DNA of 64,000 nt from Clostridiales bacterium (GCA_018365455.1 JAGZJZ010000035.1:1-64000); one strand, 5' to 3'; shown: positions 39,897 through 49,533, numbered from the stretch's first letter. Notes: generated from the letters alone by a model not told the origin. A program made the numbers and translations.

Positions 39897-41561
39897 TTAT
39901 TTCGGCAGTTTAAAAGAACTCTTTAGAGATACTATCCGGTTAAATACCAGTGCATCCGGTTTGGAATCTTTTGCATCCACACAGAAAAATCCCTGGCGCA
40001 CAAACTGGAAGCTCTCATAGGCTTTGGCATCTGCCAGATTTGGCTCTACAAAACAGTCTTTTAAAATCACCAGTGAATTTGGATTCAGGTTCAGGCTGCC
40101 GTCTTCGTTATAGACACCTTTTTCTTCATCAATAATATTTTCATAGAGACGTACTTCTGCTTTCAATGCAGTTGGTGCTGCTACCCAGTGAATGGTGCCT
40201 TTTACCTTACGTCCCGTAAATCCGGTGCCGCATTTTGTCTCAGGGTCATAAGTACAGTGTATTTCCGTTACTTTGCCGTCCTCATCCTTTATAAAGCTTT
40301 CACATTTCACGAAATAGGCATTCATTAAACGCACTTCATTTCCAGGGAACAGACGGAAATATTTTCTTGGAGGCTCTTCCATAAAGTCTTCTCTGTCAAT
40401 ATATAATTCCCGGCAGAACGGAACTTTACGTTTTCCCAGGCTTTCATTTTCCAGGTTATTGTCAACATCCAGATATTCAATCTGTCCTTCCGGATAATTG
40501 TCAATTACTAATTTAATAGGATCTAAGACTGCCATCATACGTGGTCTCTTCAGCTTTAAATCCTCCCGGATACAATATTCCAGCATCGCGTAATCAACAG
40601 AGCTCTGGCTTTTGCTCACGCCGCACAGATCCATGAACATTTTAATGGACTCCGGTGTAAATCCACGGCGCTTTAAAGCAGCAATGGAAACCAGTCTCGG
40701 GTCATCCCAGCCATCTACGATACCATCTTCCACAAGCCTGCGGATATAACGTTTTCCGGTTACTACATTGGTCAGATATAATTTTGCAAATTCAATCTGC
40801 TTTGGAGGATGGGGATATTCCAGCTCACGGACTACCCAGTCATAAAGAGGTCTGTGGTCTTCAAATTCCAGAGTACAGATCGAATGTGTAATGCCTTCAA
40901 TTGCATCCTCAATGGGATGGGCAAAGTCATACATAGGATAAATGCACCATTGATCTCCAGTGTTGTGATGTGTCATATGTGCAACACGGTAGATAATCGG
41001 GTCACGCATGTTGATATTCGGTGAGGACATATCGATTTTTGCCCTTAACACTCTTTCGCCGTCTGCATATTTGCCATTTTTCATATTTTCAAATAATTCC
41101 AGGTTCTCTTCTATGCTTCTGTCCCGGAAAGGGCTGTTCTTTCCCGGCTCCTTGAGGGTTCCGCGATATTCTCTGATCTGCTCTGCATTCAAATCGCAGA
41201 CATAGGCTTTTCCTTTTTTTATCAGCTTCACAGCACATTCATACATCTGCTCGAAATAATTAGATGCAAAAAACAGGCGGTCTTCCCAGTCTGCACCCAG
41301 CCATTTAATGTCTTCTTTGATAGACTCTACAAATTCAATTTTTTCCTTTGTAGGGTTCGTATCATCGAACCTCATATTAAACTTGCCCTGATACTGCTGT
41401 GCCAATCCATAGTTTAACAGGATTGACTTTGCATGTCCTATATGAAGATAGCCGTTTGGCTCTGGCGGGAATCTGGTACATACTGTCTCGCAATGTCCTT
41501 CTGCTAAATCTTTTTCAATAATCTGCTCAATAAAATTTTTGGAAACTGTCTCTTTTTCCAT
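39897..41561 (-). CDS. glnS: Glutaminyl-tRNA synthetase
   Basis: 554 residues from the ATG at 41561 (TAGGAGG upstream). Class I synthetase: FPPEPNGYLHIGHAKS carries the HIGH motif at 40-43, and the FDDTNP, YDFAHPIED and EFEDHRPLYDW blocks follow. The C-terminal beta-barrel anticodon domain is present. The second signature loop, MSKR in E. coli, reads VTGKRYIRR here (near residue 264), keeping only K-R. GlnRS in Clostridia is one of two routes to Gln-tRNA; the GatCAB route is not visible in the window. Confidence 0.95.
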   Translation of the reverse strand: MEKETVSKNFIEQIIEKDLAEGHCETVCTRFPPEPNGYLHIGHAKSILLNYGLAQQYQGKFNMRFDDTNPTKEKIEFVESIKEDIKWLGADWEDRLFFASNYFEQMYECAVKLIKKGKAYVCDLNAEQIREYRGTLKEPGKNSPFRDRSIEENLELFENMKNGKYADGERVLRAKIDMSSPNINMRDPIIYRVAHMTHHNTGDQWCIYPMYDFAHPIEDAIEGITHSICTLEFEDHRPLYDWVVRELEYPHPPKQIEFAKLYLTNVVTGKRYIRRLVEDGIVDGWDDPRLVSIAALKRRGFTPESIKMFMDLCGVSKSQSSVDYAMLEYCIREDLKLKRPRMMAVLDPIKLVIDNYPEGQIEYLDVDNNLENESLGKRKVPFCRELYIDREDFMEEPPRKYFRLFPGNEVRLMNAYFVKCESFIKDEDGKVTEIHCTYDPETKCGTGFTGRKVKGTIHWVAAPTALKAEVRLYENIIDEEKGVYNEDGSLNLNPNSLVILKDCFVEPNLADAKAYESFQFVRQGFFCVDAKDSKPDALVFNRIVSLKSSFKLPK

Positions 41562-41592
41562 GTCTTTCCTCCTAGGATATAGTCTGTTTTTC

Positions 41593-41658
41593 ATAATACC
41601 ATAATTTTCTCAAAATTACAACGCTGGTATTTACTTTTCTCTACTCTTATATTATGAT
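41593..41658. promoter_or_regulatory. Divergent promoters for glnS and the lipid kinase
   Basis: Minus strand: -35 TTGTAA (41616-41621), -10 TATTAT (41593-41598), 17 bases apart; this places the start of the glnS message just upstream of 41561 and supports that start. Plus strand: -35 TTTACT (41630-41635), -10 TATGAT (41653-41658), 17 bases apart. Confidence 0.65.
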
Positions 41659-41687
41659 GTTAACATATCAATTTTGGGGGAACTTAT

Positions 41688-42605
41688 ATGTATTATTTTA
41701 TTGTAAATCCGAAATCCAGTTCCGGTAAGGGCCGGAAGATCTGGAATATGCTGGAGAAGGAACTTAGAGAACGTAAAATAAAATACACCGTCTATTTTAC
41801 CAAGAAGAAAAACCATGCTCTCCGGCTGGCTGAATTAATCTCCACTACTAAAAATCCCTGTACGATTGCGGCTGTGGGCGGAGACGGAACCGCCAATGAA
41901 GTAATCAATGGGCTTAAAAATCTGGACTCTATCGTGTTTGGTTATATTCCAACCGGCTCCAGCAATGATCTTGCAAGAGGTCTGCACCTTCCGGTGAATC
42001 CACTGGATGCCTTAAACGCGGTTCTTTATCCAGCTATCATTCAAAAAGTCAGCATCGGTGTCAATCAAAGCAGGCAGGAATGCAGAAACTTTATCGTCAG
42101 TACCGGAATTGGATTTGATGCCGCAGTCTGCCACGAAGCCCTGCACTCCAATATAAAAAAAGCTTTAAACAAGTTTAAACTAGGCAAACTGACCTATCTT
42201 GGAATTGCCTTAAAACAGCTGTTTGTGTTGAAACCGGCTTCTATGACGCTGACCATGGATGCTAAAAGGAAACATTTCTATAAAAATGTATATTTTATTG
42301 CTGCTATGAATACCCAATACGAAGGGGGCGGATTTAAGTTCTGCCCAAGAGCGGATGCTTCCGATGATATTCTGGATATCTGCGTAATCGAAAAAATGTC
42401 CAAGTTAAAAGTACTGTTACTGCTTCCCACTGCATTCTTAGGAAAACATACCGGTGCAAAGGGTGTACATATTTTCCGCTGCCACCGGGCAAGGATACAG
42501 ACAGAAGTTCCTCTTGCAGTCCATGCTGACGGTGAATCTTTTGATTTCCGTTCTGATATTGAAATCTTTTTTGAATCCAAAAAACTCTCCATTATCCTGG
42601 GATAA
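41688..42605 (+). CDS. Diacylglycerol-kinase-family lipid kinase
   Basis: 305 residues. The catalytic fold begins IVNPKSSSGKGRKIW; GGDGTANEVINGL is the nucleotide-binding signature near residue 65, followed by PTGSSNDLARGL. The C-terminal beta domain has STGIGFDAAVCHEA and VHADGESF. Members phosphorylate diacylglycerol (DgkB) or undecaprenol-like lipids. GGGGGAAC lies before the ATG. Single gene with a short hairpin over its end. Confidence 0.88.
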   Translation: MYYFIVNPKSSSGKGRKIWNMLEKELRERKIKYTVYFTKKKNHALRLAELISTTKNPCTIAAVGGDGTANEVINGLKNLDSIVFGYIPTGSSNDLARGLHLPVNPLDALNAVLYPAIIQKVSIGVNQSRQECRNFIVSTGIGFDAAVCHEALHSNIKKALNKFKLGKLTYLGIALKQLFVLKPASMTLTMDAKRKHFYKNVYFIAAMNTQYEGGGFKFCPRADASDDILDICVIEKMSKLKVLLLLPTAFLGKHTGAKGVHIFRCHRARIQTEVPLAVHADGESFDFRSDIEIFFESKKLSIILG

Positions 42606-42615
42606 GGGAGAGTTT
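42582..42615. terminator. Hairpin at the end of the lipid kinase gene
   Basis: AAACTCTCC (42582-42590) pairs with GGAGAGTTT (42607-42615) around the stop codon; lies just before the end of the convergent glycosyltransferase gene. Partial terminator likely. Confidence 0.5.
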
Positions 42616-42626
42616 ATGTTTAATTA

Positions 42627-43643
42627 TTAATTAAATCCGAAAAATTTTCTGGTTAACTTATATGCGGCTACGGACACATTCCTTCCGCTCTTTCCAGGGA
42701 GATTCACGGTACGTCCAAGCAGGCCGGTACGTATCTTGATATAAAGTCTTCGGTCCACCTTCTTTAAATAGGACCACAATTCTTTCTTCTTCTCAAAGTT
42801 TTCATCTGTTTCCGAACGAATCAGCATAATGGAAGACACCGTCATAATAATATCCAGATAGTTCAGCATATATTTGCGGAGCTTCTTATTAGAAACTTTT
42901 GCTGACGCCATCGTATCTATCATGATTTTATTCACCCGGATCTGCTGATCTATCCTGCGTATCATAACCTCTTCATTTACGGACTGGTCATCTCTTCCTA
43001 TAAAGTAATGATAGAAGTTTACATCCAGATAATACATATTTTTCACGTAAGGCAGGGGCTGAAATACAAACAGGTTGTCTACATAGAATGTATGCTTTGG
43101 CAGCTCCAGTCCGCATGCTTTTAAAAGCTGGGTTCTGTATATTACAGAATGCATCAGGATATAGTGTCCCTTCCTGAGATTGTGGACTTCATCCCAGGTG
43201 AAAATTTCATTCTGTGGAAACGCAGAACGGTACTGCATGACTTTCTTTCTGCGCGCCCCGACTTTATCATATATAAAATTACTGATAATCATATCCACGG
43301 TATTGGGTCCGCCTATCATATCTGCTATTTTACTGAGAATAGTCCGGTATGCATCGGGATCCACCCAGTCATCACTGTCCACTACTTTAAAATAGATACC
43401 GGTAGCATTGCGCAGCCCGGCATTTACTGCTTCTCCATGACCGCCGTTTTCCTGATGGATTGCTTTCACTATGGTAGGGTATTCTTTTTCATATTCATCT
43501 GCAATCGCTGCAGTATCATCTTTGGAACCATCATCTACTACCAGAATTTCCACATCTTCTCCACCCACCAGCAGGGATTCAATACATTTTCTCATGTACT
43601 CCTGCGCATTGTAGCATGGAATTGCAATTGATAATAATTTCAT
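42627..43643 (-). CDS. Family 2 glycosyltransferase
   Basis: 338 residues. GT-A fold with the start LLSIAIPCYNAQEYMRKCIE, VVDDGSKDDTA (nucleotide-sugar binding), NGGHGEAVNAGL and the DxD motif in VVDSDDWVDPDA. The C-terminal part is helical and basic, without a clear membrane helix. Acceptor unknown: cell wall polysaccharide or glycolipid are usual. Downstream of mutY with 11 bases between, so probably in one transcript. Confidence 0.85.
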   Translation of the reverse strand: MKLLSIAIPCYNAQEYMRKCIESLLVGGEDVEILVVDDGSKDDTAAIADEYEKEYPTIVKAIHQENGGHGEAVNAGLRNATGIYFKVVDSDDWVDPDAYRTILSKIADMIGGPNTVDMIISNFIYDKVGARRKKVMQYRSAFPQNEIFTWDEVHNLRKGHYILMHSVIYRTQLLKACGLELPKHTFYVDNLFVFQPLPYVKNMYYLDVNFYHYFIGRDDQSVNEEVMIRRIDQQIRVNKIMIDTMASAKVSNKKLRKYMLNYLDIIMTVSSIMLIRSETDENFEKKKELWSYLKKVDRRLYIKIRTGLLGRTVNLPGKSGRNVSVAAYKLTRKFFGFN

Positions 43644-43654
43644 GTTATTTTCCC

Positions 43655-44728
43655 CTATACTTCGTATTTTTCCTGTCCTAGTTTAATTTGCAGATAATCC
43701 GCATATGCACCAAAAGCTGCCGGAATGGGATATTCCTCCTGGGTTTTCCAGGGTTCAACAAACAGCATTCCCGTATCTTTTGCATTTTCCAGTTCTTCAA
43801 CCTGAATGACATATCCCGTCATTCTCCATTCCACATGGCTGAAAATGTGTTTCGATTCTCTCAATTCCCGAATCCTGATTGGTGCAAAATTACGTTCTTT
43901 TAGATACACCAGCACTTCATCTGCCGTCAAATGTCCTTCCAGGTTCGGCAATTCATACAGCCCCGCCAAAAGTCCCTTTTTCGGACGTTTTCTTATCGCT
44001 GCTTTGTCACCGTCTTTTATCACCAGCACCGTTTTTTCTTCGATCCGCCTTGGCTTTTGTTTTGCTTTCTTAGGCAATTCCATTACGATATCCAGTTCCC
44101 TTGCTTTACAGATCGATGCAAGGGGGCAGATATCACATTTTGCCATTCCATTTGGTACACAGACTGTAGCACCAAGTTCCATTAATGCCTGGTTGAAGTC
44201 TCCGGGGCATTCTTTTGGCATGATAGCCTTGATATCCTCTTCCATCTTCTTGCGGACGGACGGTTTCATTATATCATCTTCACTTGCCATTACCCGAGAA
44301 ATTACCCGAAGTACGTTCCCATCCACTGCGGGTACCGGGATGTTATAGGCGATGGATGCAACTGCACCGGCCGTGTAGTTTCCAATTCCTTTTAGTGTCA
44401 GCAATGCTTCGTAATCAGCCGGAAGCTGTCCGCCATAATCTTCTACTATGGTTTTAGCTGCTATCTGCATATTCCTTACCCGATTATAATACCCCAGTCC
44501 TTCCCACAATTTCAGCAGTTTATCTTCCTCACATGCCGCCAATGCCTGAACATCCGGCAGAGCCTTTGTAAATCGTTCAAAAAATGGTTTTACTGCCTCA
44601 ACTCTGGTCTGCTGCAGCATAATCTCTGAAACCCAGATTCGATATGCAGACTTATCTTCCCGCCAGGGAAGTACCCTGGCATTTGTCCGGAACCACAAAA
44701 GCAGCGGTTCCACAATCTCATTTAACAT
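43655..44728 (-). CDS. mutY: A/G-specific adenine DNA glycosylase MutY
   Basis: 357 residues. Removes adenine mispaired with 8-oxoguanine. Catalytic Glu in WVSEIMLQQT (E35) and Asp in PAVDGNVLRV (D136), the helix-hairpin-helix LKGIGNYTAGA, and the 4Fe-4S cysteines in C-VPNGMAK-CDICPLASIC (spacing 7-2-5, one residue longer in the first gap than in E. coli). The C-terminal NUDIX-like domain (EEKTVLVIKDGDKAAIRKRP) recognises 8-oxoG. Second of a run sfsA-mutY-GT2. Confidence 0.95.
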   Translation of the reverse strand: MLNEIVEPLLLWFRTNARVLPWREDKSAYRIWVSEIMLQQTRVEAVKPFFERFTKALPDVQALAACEEDKLLKLWEGLGYYNRVRNMQIAAKTIVEDYGGQLPADYEALLTLKGIGNYTAGAVASIAYNIPVPAVDGNVLRVISRVMASEDDIMKPSVRKKMEEDIKAIMPKECPGDFNQALMELGATVCVPNGMAKCDICPLASICKARELDIVMELPKKAKQKPRRIEEKTVLVIKDGDKAAIRKRPKKGLLAGLYELPNLEGHLTADEVLVYLKERNFAPIRIRELRESKHIFSHVEWRMTGYVIQVEELENAKDTGMLFVEPWKTQEEYPIPAAFGAYADYLQIKLGQEKYEV

Positions 44729-44746
44729 ATATTCTCCTAGTATTAA

Positions 44747-45427
44747 CTATAAAATAACTTTAATTTCTGTATCTATTTTTATGCTGTCCTCTGTAACATT
44801 ACTGTCATACGCCAGTATATGTACACCTGCCTGCCTAGCCTGGCGGAGTGCATCACCAAATTCCGGGTGGGTTAAGTCATTTGGCCTGAATTCCTGTACA
44901 TGTTTCATTTGTATTACAAAAAAGATATAAGCCTCATATCCTTCATTTATACATTCTTTTAATTCCTGTATGTGTTTGACCCCGCGTAAAGTAGGAGCAT
45001 CCGGAAATCTTGCAATGCCGTCTTCTTCAAGGGTGACACCTTTTACTTCCATAAAAATCTTTTTCCCGTCCGCTTCCAAATAAAAGTCAAACCTGGAATT
45101 TCCATACTTCATTTCCGGTTTGATATAGGTTACGTTTTTAAAATAACCACTTTCCTGTATCCACTCCCCGACTACTTTGTTGGGCGCCTGGGAATCCATA
45201 TTGATCATTATATCTCCTTTTATTACGCCAATCAAATCATATTTCGTTTTTCGGTCCGGATTATTGCTTTTTTGAACGTACACAGTGGCACGGGGCGTTA
45301 AAAGCTCCCTGCACCGACCTGTGTTCTTCACATGGCAGACTTCTTTAACGCCCCTGATCTCAACATTCGCAATAAAACGGTTGGGTCTGTCTAAAAAGAT
45401 TCCCTTTTCCATATTTTCATATTGCAT
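44747..45427 (-). CDS. sfsA: SfsA family DNA-binding / nuclease protein
   Basis: 226 residues. SfsA landmarks: FLDRPNRFIANVEIRG, CHVKNTGRCRELL, FDFYLEADGKKIFMEVKGVTL (the PD-(D/E)xK-like core) and FPDAPTLRGVKHIQEL. Known in E. coli as sugar fermentation stimulation protein; recent work treats it as a nuclease. First of the sfsA-mutY-GT2 run, with 18 bases before mutY. Confidence 0.93.
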   Translation of the reverse strand: MQYENMEKGIFLDRPNRFIANVEIRGVKEVCHVKNTGRCRELLTPRATVYVQKSNNPDRKTKYDLIGVIKGDIMINMDSQAPNKVVGEWIQESGYFKNVTYIKPEMKYGNSRFDFYLEADGKKIFMEVKGVTLEEDGIARFPDAPTLRGVKHIQELKECINEGYEAYIFFVIQMKHVQEFRPNDLTHPEFGDALRQARQAGVHILAYDSNVTEDSIKIDTEIKVIL

Positions 45428-45446
45428 ATTATTCCCAGCCTATTCT

Positions 45447-47354
45447 TTATCGATAGTAACAGATAATTGGAAATCCTTTATATATCTGTTCATAAATTTG
45501 TCTTGCAGCATCGGTAGGCAGATTTATACAGCCATGTGATCCATTATACTGATATATATTTCCGCCGAAGCTTCCTCTCCAGTTTGCATCATGAAGCCCG
45601 ATTCCGCCGTTAAATGGCATCCAGTAAGTCACCGGTGTTGCATAACTGTCTCCTGGTTTGTCACTTCTTAATACGTCCGGAGATTTCTTATAATACAGAG
45701 TATAGGTACCGCCAGGCGTTGCACAACCTGCTTTTACCATGCTTCCTGATACAAAGTCACTGGAAACTGCCACCTGTCCACCAATATACATCCACAGATG
45801 CTGCCTTGTCAGATCAATTTCTATATAATCCTGTCCCAAATCACTGTTTTCAAAACTGACTGCTGTCTGTGCAAAGGCAGGCGTTCTCTCCTGCACCGCC
45901 CCCAGTTGAATCAGCTTGGTCAAATCAACAATTTCCTGTTCCTGGTCAACCATCCAGCCATAGCTGCCGCCTTTTACCGTTACCATAGAACCGTCATTGG
46001 TTTTAAATTCTCTGGGTCTGTCATAAGTATCGTATCGATCAGCCAGCATATTTACATAATTGCGTACCTGTTCTTCATCAAAAGTTACCGTGCCCGCTTC
46101 ATCGTATGTTACCCAGTCTTTAATCGTTTTTCCATCCAGTACATCTCTTTTCTCACCAAATACATAGGTGATACTGGTTCTGCAGTACTGGTTCAGGTTA
46201 TTCATTAACTGATTCAGCGGCTCATTATCCTGGCGAACAGCCGGCTGCACATAACAATCGTTCTTTTCCAGAGATACCTTCTTTTCTCCATGTTCAATCA
46301 AATCTTTCACAAGCGCCGCCAGTTTCTCATAATCAACCGTGTTGCCTTCCACCTCCGGTTCTATTTCGTAATTGGTTTCACCAAACTTGAGAAATGCATC
46401 TTTAGGTGCCACAACATTTTTTTCATTCATACAATCCAATGCTTGTAAGGTCTTAGATAATTTTTTCTTATCATAGGTGGTACTGGATTCAAATTTATAG
46501 CGGTAATTCTCCCACAACGCCTTGGGCCAGGTATATGGGTTCTGCTGATCTTTAAAAGTCTGGACTTCGCCGCCCGATACATAGTGATATCCGATCTGGT
46601 CAGCTGTTATCTTCTCTTTTTTCTTTCCTCTTTCCAAGAGTGTAATGGTGTATTTATGGATATTATCTGCTATAGTGTTGTCCACCATCTCAACGGTCTG
46701 TTTGGACACATCCATACCATTTACCTTGGTATTAAAAAAGAATTTATCCTGGAAATAGACAGCACCTCCTATATATACTCCAAAAATGCACAGCACCACA
46801 AAGCATCCAAAACCAATAAGAATTTTTTTCCAAATCCGGCTTTTTTTCTTTGTTGGCAGGGTATCCGAAATATCCTCATTTTGTGAATCATTCACCGGCT
46901 GATTAATTTGCTGTTCGGTTTGCTGTCCCTTTTCCTGATCTTTGTGTTCAGCTACCTGGTTTTCTTTTTTTTCTTCATTCTTTTCTTGCTGATCCTGATC
47001 AATTTGCTTATTATCTGCTTCTTGGGGTTCCTGTTCATCCGGATTTTCATGTTTGTCTTGAATTTCTTCTTTATCCTGGTCCTTTTCTTTATCCTGGATT
47101 TCTTCTTTGTCTTGGATTTCTTCTTTATCTTGGATTTCTTCCTTATCTTGGCTTTTTCCTTTATCCTGGCTTACTTCTGTTTTTTGTGTTCCTTGCTTTT
47201 TTTGCTCCTCGCCGCCACCCAAATCATCATTTCTATCCTGAATATCCAAGGTTTTATCCGTGGATTCCTCATTTACATTGTTGTTTATTTCTTTCCCAAC
47301 TTCGGTGATTTTCTCTTTTTCCAGTTCTTCCCTTTTTTCTTCTTTCATTTTCAT
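45447..47354 (-). CDS. L,D-transpeptidase (YkuD) with acidic/basic repeat tail
   Basis: 635 residues. Residues 1-175 are a charged, low-complexity cytoplasmic tail with tandem KEEIQD units (about five copies near 75-100). One membrane helix follows (ILIGFGCFVVLCIFGVYIGG). Outside are two peptidoglycan-binding-4 type domains (DRYDTYDRPREFKTNDGS; SYGWMVDQEQE) and the YkuD catalytic domain with the active site HDANW...SHGCINLP near the C-terminus. It makes 3-3 cross-links in the wall or anchors proteins. Paralogous to the gene at 47833. The long tail is unusual and may dock a cytoplasmic partner. Confidence 0.9.
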   Translation of the reverse strand: MKMKEEKREELEKEKITEVGKEINNNVNEESTDKTLDIQDRNDDLGGGEEQKKQGTQKTEVSQDKGKSQDKEEIQDKEEIQDKEEIQDKEKDQDKEEIQDKHENPDEQEPQEADNKQIDQDQQEKNEEKKENQVAEHKDQEKGQQTEQQINQPVNDSQNEDISDTLPTKKKSRIWKKILIGFGCFVVLCIFGVYIGGAVYFQDKFFFNTKVNGMDVSKQTVEMVDNTIADNIHKYTITLLERGKKKEKITADQIGYHYVSGGEVQTFKDQQNPYTWPKALWENYRYKFESSTTYDKKKLSKTLQALDCMNEKNVVAPKDAFLKFGETNYEIEPEVEGNTVDYEKLAALVKDLIEHGEKKVSLEKNDCYVQPAVRQDNEPLNQLMNNLNQYCRTSITYVFGEKRDVLDGKTIKDWVTYDEAGTVTFDEEQVRNYVNMLADRYDTYDRPREFKTNDGSMVTVKGGSYGWMVDQEQEIVDLTKLIQLGAVQERTPAFAQTAVSFENSDLGQDYIEIDLTRQHLWMYIGGQVAVSSDFVSGSMVKAGCATPGGTYTLYYKKSPDVLRSDKPGDSYATPVTYWMPFNGGIGLHDANWRGSFGGNIYQYNGSHGCINLPTDAARQIYEQIYKGFPIICYYR

Positions 47355-47370
47355 CCCTCATTAATCACTC

Positions 47371-47531
47371 TAGAGCGTGTTTAAAATTACTTCCTGACAG
47401 CTGTGTTCCAGTTTGCAGGTGAATTGTTCCGTATATAGGACGACAAGCGTGCTATGTAACCTGAATTCGGGGCAATGATACCGCAAAGTGCAGCGTGAAG
47501 ATGGCAGGAATGAATTTCAAACACGCTCTAG
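47371..47531. repeat. Dispersed MITE-like repeat, family 1 (full copy)
   Basis: 161 bases with terminal inverted repeats CTAGAGCGTGTTT and AAACACGCTCTAG and no reading frame. Interior includes AATTACTTCCTGACAGCTGT. Shorter relatives lie at 28611-28650, 49586-49630 and 52994-53014. No transposase in the window. Confidence 0.7.
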
Positions 47532-47832
47532 TAGTATGCTTTCTACTATCATATCATTTTATGCATATTAGAGAAAGTACTTTTCGATAATTTTAAGAAA
47601 TATAAGAATTTTAGGTATATTTTAAATTATTGCAAAAACGATTCCCATGCATATTATGAAGCAGACATTCTGCTATACACTATTAGGTTTCTCATTCTGG
47701 ATTGAAATATTCTATATCCATATTTCCATTCTTTTTGAAAAATTTATTTTATTTCAACAATTTTAATCCAGACACTATACTTAAAATCCAAACCAGAAGC
47801 AAGCGCCAATTTCATCTATCCCGCCACAAAGT
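47532..47832. other. AT-rich intergenic region between the two L,D-transpeptidase genes
   Basis: About 300 bases with no supported gene. It must hold the end of the upstream transcript; no clear terminator stem was found. Confidence 0.4.
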
Positions 47833-49260
47833 TTAATCATACACCACTACAGGCGTTCCCCGTTCTACGTTATCGAAGATCACCGCAGCGGCTTTGTCAG
47901 GGGTGTTGATACAACCATGGGATCCGTTCCAGAGATAAATATCATAGCCAAACGCCGAGCGGAAAGAGCCTGCATCATGAATGCCCACATTTCCATTAAA
48001 AGGCATCCAGTACGTCACCGGCTGCGCATAGTCTTCCCCTCTTAAGATCTGCCCATGTATCACTCCGTCAATCGCCCATACCCCATTGGAAGGTGTCGCA
48101 TTCCCTTTGTTGGGATTGCCTGTCACGACTGGAGTATCTACCAGTTCTTTTCCATCCTTATAAAACCACATCCGCTGCTGGGATATGCAAATTTCCACGT
48201 ATGTATTCCCTATATCATTTTTTCCCCTGTCTTTTCCCGTGTAGAGATAGGCAGGATCCATATTACCGGTAATTCCGTTTTTAATTGCCTCATACAATTT
48301 CTTCGTTGTAGCCGGGCGGTCGATACACCACCCATAATCACCGCCCCTTGGAAGTGTTATGGTATTTCCATCGTTCTTTTTAAATTTCCTGGAAAGCCCA
48401 AAGGTATCCGTTTCATAAGCTAACTGGCATACCCACTCCCCTACCTTATTTTCATCCAGAAAATAATTTCCGTCCATATCCTTTGAAAGCAGCTCACGGA
48501 TGACACCGCGGTTTACCTCTTTTTTTCTGTCGGTAAAATCAAAAATTATATCTGCTGTGGTCAGATCATTCAACTGCTTCAATTCATTCTGCAGGCTTCT
48601 GTCTGTGTGAAGTATCTCCGGTGATTCATAGATCCCGGATTTATCCAGATCAATGACTTGCCTGCTGGTGGCAATTGCATTTTCAACCGCTTTCCTAAGG
48701 CGTTCCCGGTTGATGGTAGTTCCAAGAATTTCAGACTGTATCTCAAAGCCATAGTCTTTTTCTACAATGACGGCATCCTGGGGTGCTATGATTTTATCTG
48801 GCGAAAAACAATCCAGGCCGTCTATCAGGTCATTTAGTACTTCCTGGTTATATTCCACCGGAAGCACAACGCTGTAATCTTTACCTTTCCCAAGAGATAC
48901 CCCCCAGGAAAAACCATTTTGATTTTCTAAAATCTGTCCCACCTGCCCTTCCTGCAGATAAGTGAGCCCAAGGTTTCTGCCTGTAATGACTTCCCTTTTT
49001 CCCCCACGTTCAATCAGCTCCAGTCGGTAATCCAACAGGTTTTCCGCCATTTCATTTTCTGCTTCTTGCGCTGTCATTTTACCGCATTCGATTCCATTAA
49101 TTGTGGAACAGAATATAAAGTGGGAAGAAAAGTAAGAACCAATTCCCAGATAAATACCGGTTACAATACAGACCCCTGCTGACAAAATTCCATTTACAAC
49201 AAGTTTATTTTTCGACTTATCAATTATAAATTGGTATAATGCATCCCGTGAAAAATACAT
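47833..49260 (-). CDS. L,D-transpeptidase (YkuD), paralogue
   Basis: 475 residues. Short cytoplasmic start, one membrane helix (VVNGILSAGVCIVTGIYLGI), then extracellular domains of the same plan as the 45447 gene (FGLSRKFKKNDGNTITLPRG; DYGWCIDRPATT), and the YkuD domain ending NGSHGCINTPDKAA with the catalytic Cys. It lacks the repetitive charged tail of its neighbour. Both should act on peptidoglycan outside the membrane. Upstream lie repeat copies and then an amidase gene on the same strand, so this is a wall-remodelling neighbourhood. Confidence 0.9.
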   Translation of the reverse strand: MYFSRDALYQFIIDKSKNKLVVNGILSAGVCIVTGIYLGIGSYFSSHFIFCSTINGIECGKMTAQEAENEMAENLLDYRLELIERGGKREVITGRNLGLTYLQEGQVGQILENQNGFSWGVSLGKGKDYSVVLPVEYNQEVLNDLIDGLDCFSPDKIIAPQDAVIVEKDYGFEIQSEILGTTINRERLRKAVENAIATSRQVIDLDKSGIYESPEILHTDRSLQNELKQLNDLTTADIIFDFTDRKKEVNRGVIRELLSKDMDGNYFLDENKVGEWVCQLAYETDTFGLSRKFKKNDGNTITLPRGGDYGWCIDRPATTKKLYEAIKNGITGNMDPAYLYTGKDRGKNDIGNTYVEICISQQRMWFYKDGKELVDTPVVTGNPNKGNATPSNGVWAIDGVIHGQILRGEDYAQPVTYWMPFNGNVGIHDAGSFRSAFGYDIYLWNGSHGCINTPDKAAAVIFDNVERGTPVVVYD

Positions 49261-49302
49261 GCATACACCCTTTCTTATATTTCTATATTCTGCATCTTTT
49301 TA

Positions 49303-49370
49303 TTCCCGCGAGCAACGAGCCAAGCGGACACGCTGACGCGTCCATTTGGCGACTGCAGCGGGGTTTTTGA
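49303..49370. repeat. Dispersed repeat, family 2 (copy 2)
   Basis: TTCCCGCGAGCAACGAGCC followed by the same hairpin as at 28766 (CGGACACGC, GCGTCCATTTGG), with the last section shortened to AGCGGGGTTTTTGAC. Confidence 0.7.
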
Positions 49371-49491
49371 CTGTATCCGACCTTTATTGCAGAATTCGAA
49401 ACTTATATTGTTAATACATATGATTTCTCAGAGAAATCAATGTATATTAAATGATCTAATTTCTGTTTCAATTAAAAAAAATTCAGAAACA

Positions 49492-49533
49492 AAAAAATCT
49501 CCGCCATGGATCTGAAAAATACCACAGCGGAGA
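49492..49533 (-). terminator. Terminator of the amidase gene
   Basis: On the minus strand TCTCCGC-TGTGG pairs with CCATG-GCGGAGA and is followed by seven T residues. It lies 120 bases after the amidase stop codon. Confidence 0.7.

Noticed and set aside
46908..47384. A 158-residue Phe/Leu-rich plus-strand frame
   Set aside because: Antisense shadow of the charged KEEIQD tail of the L,D-transpeptidase.
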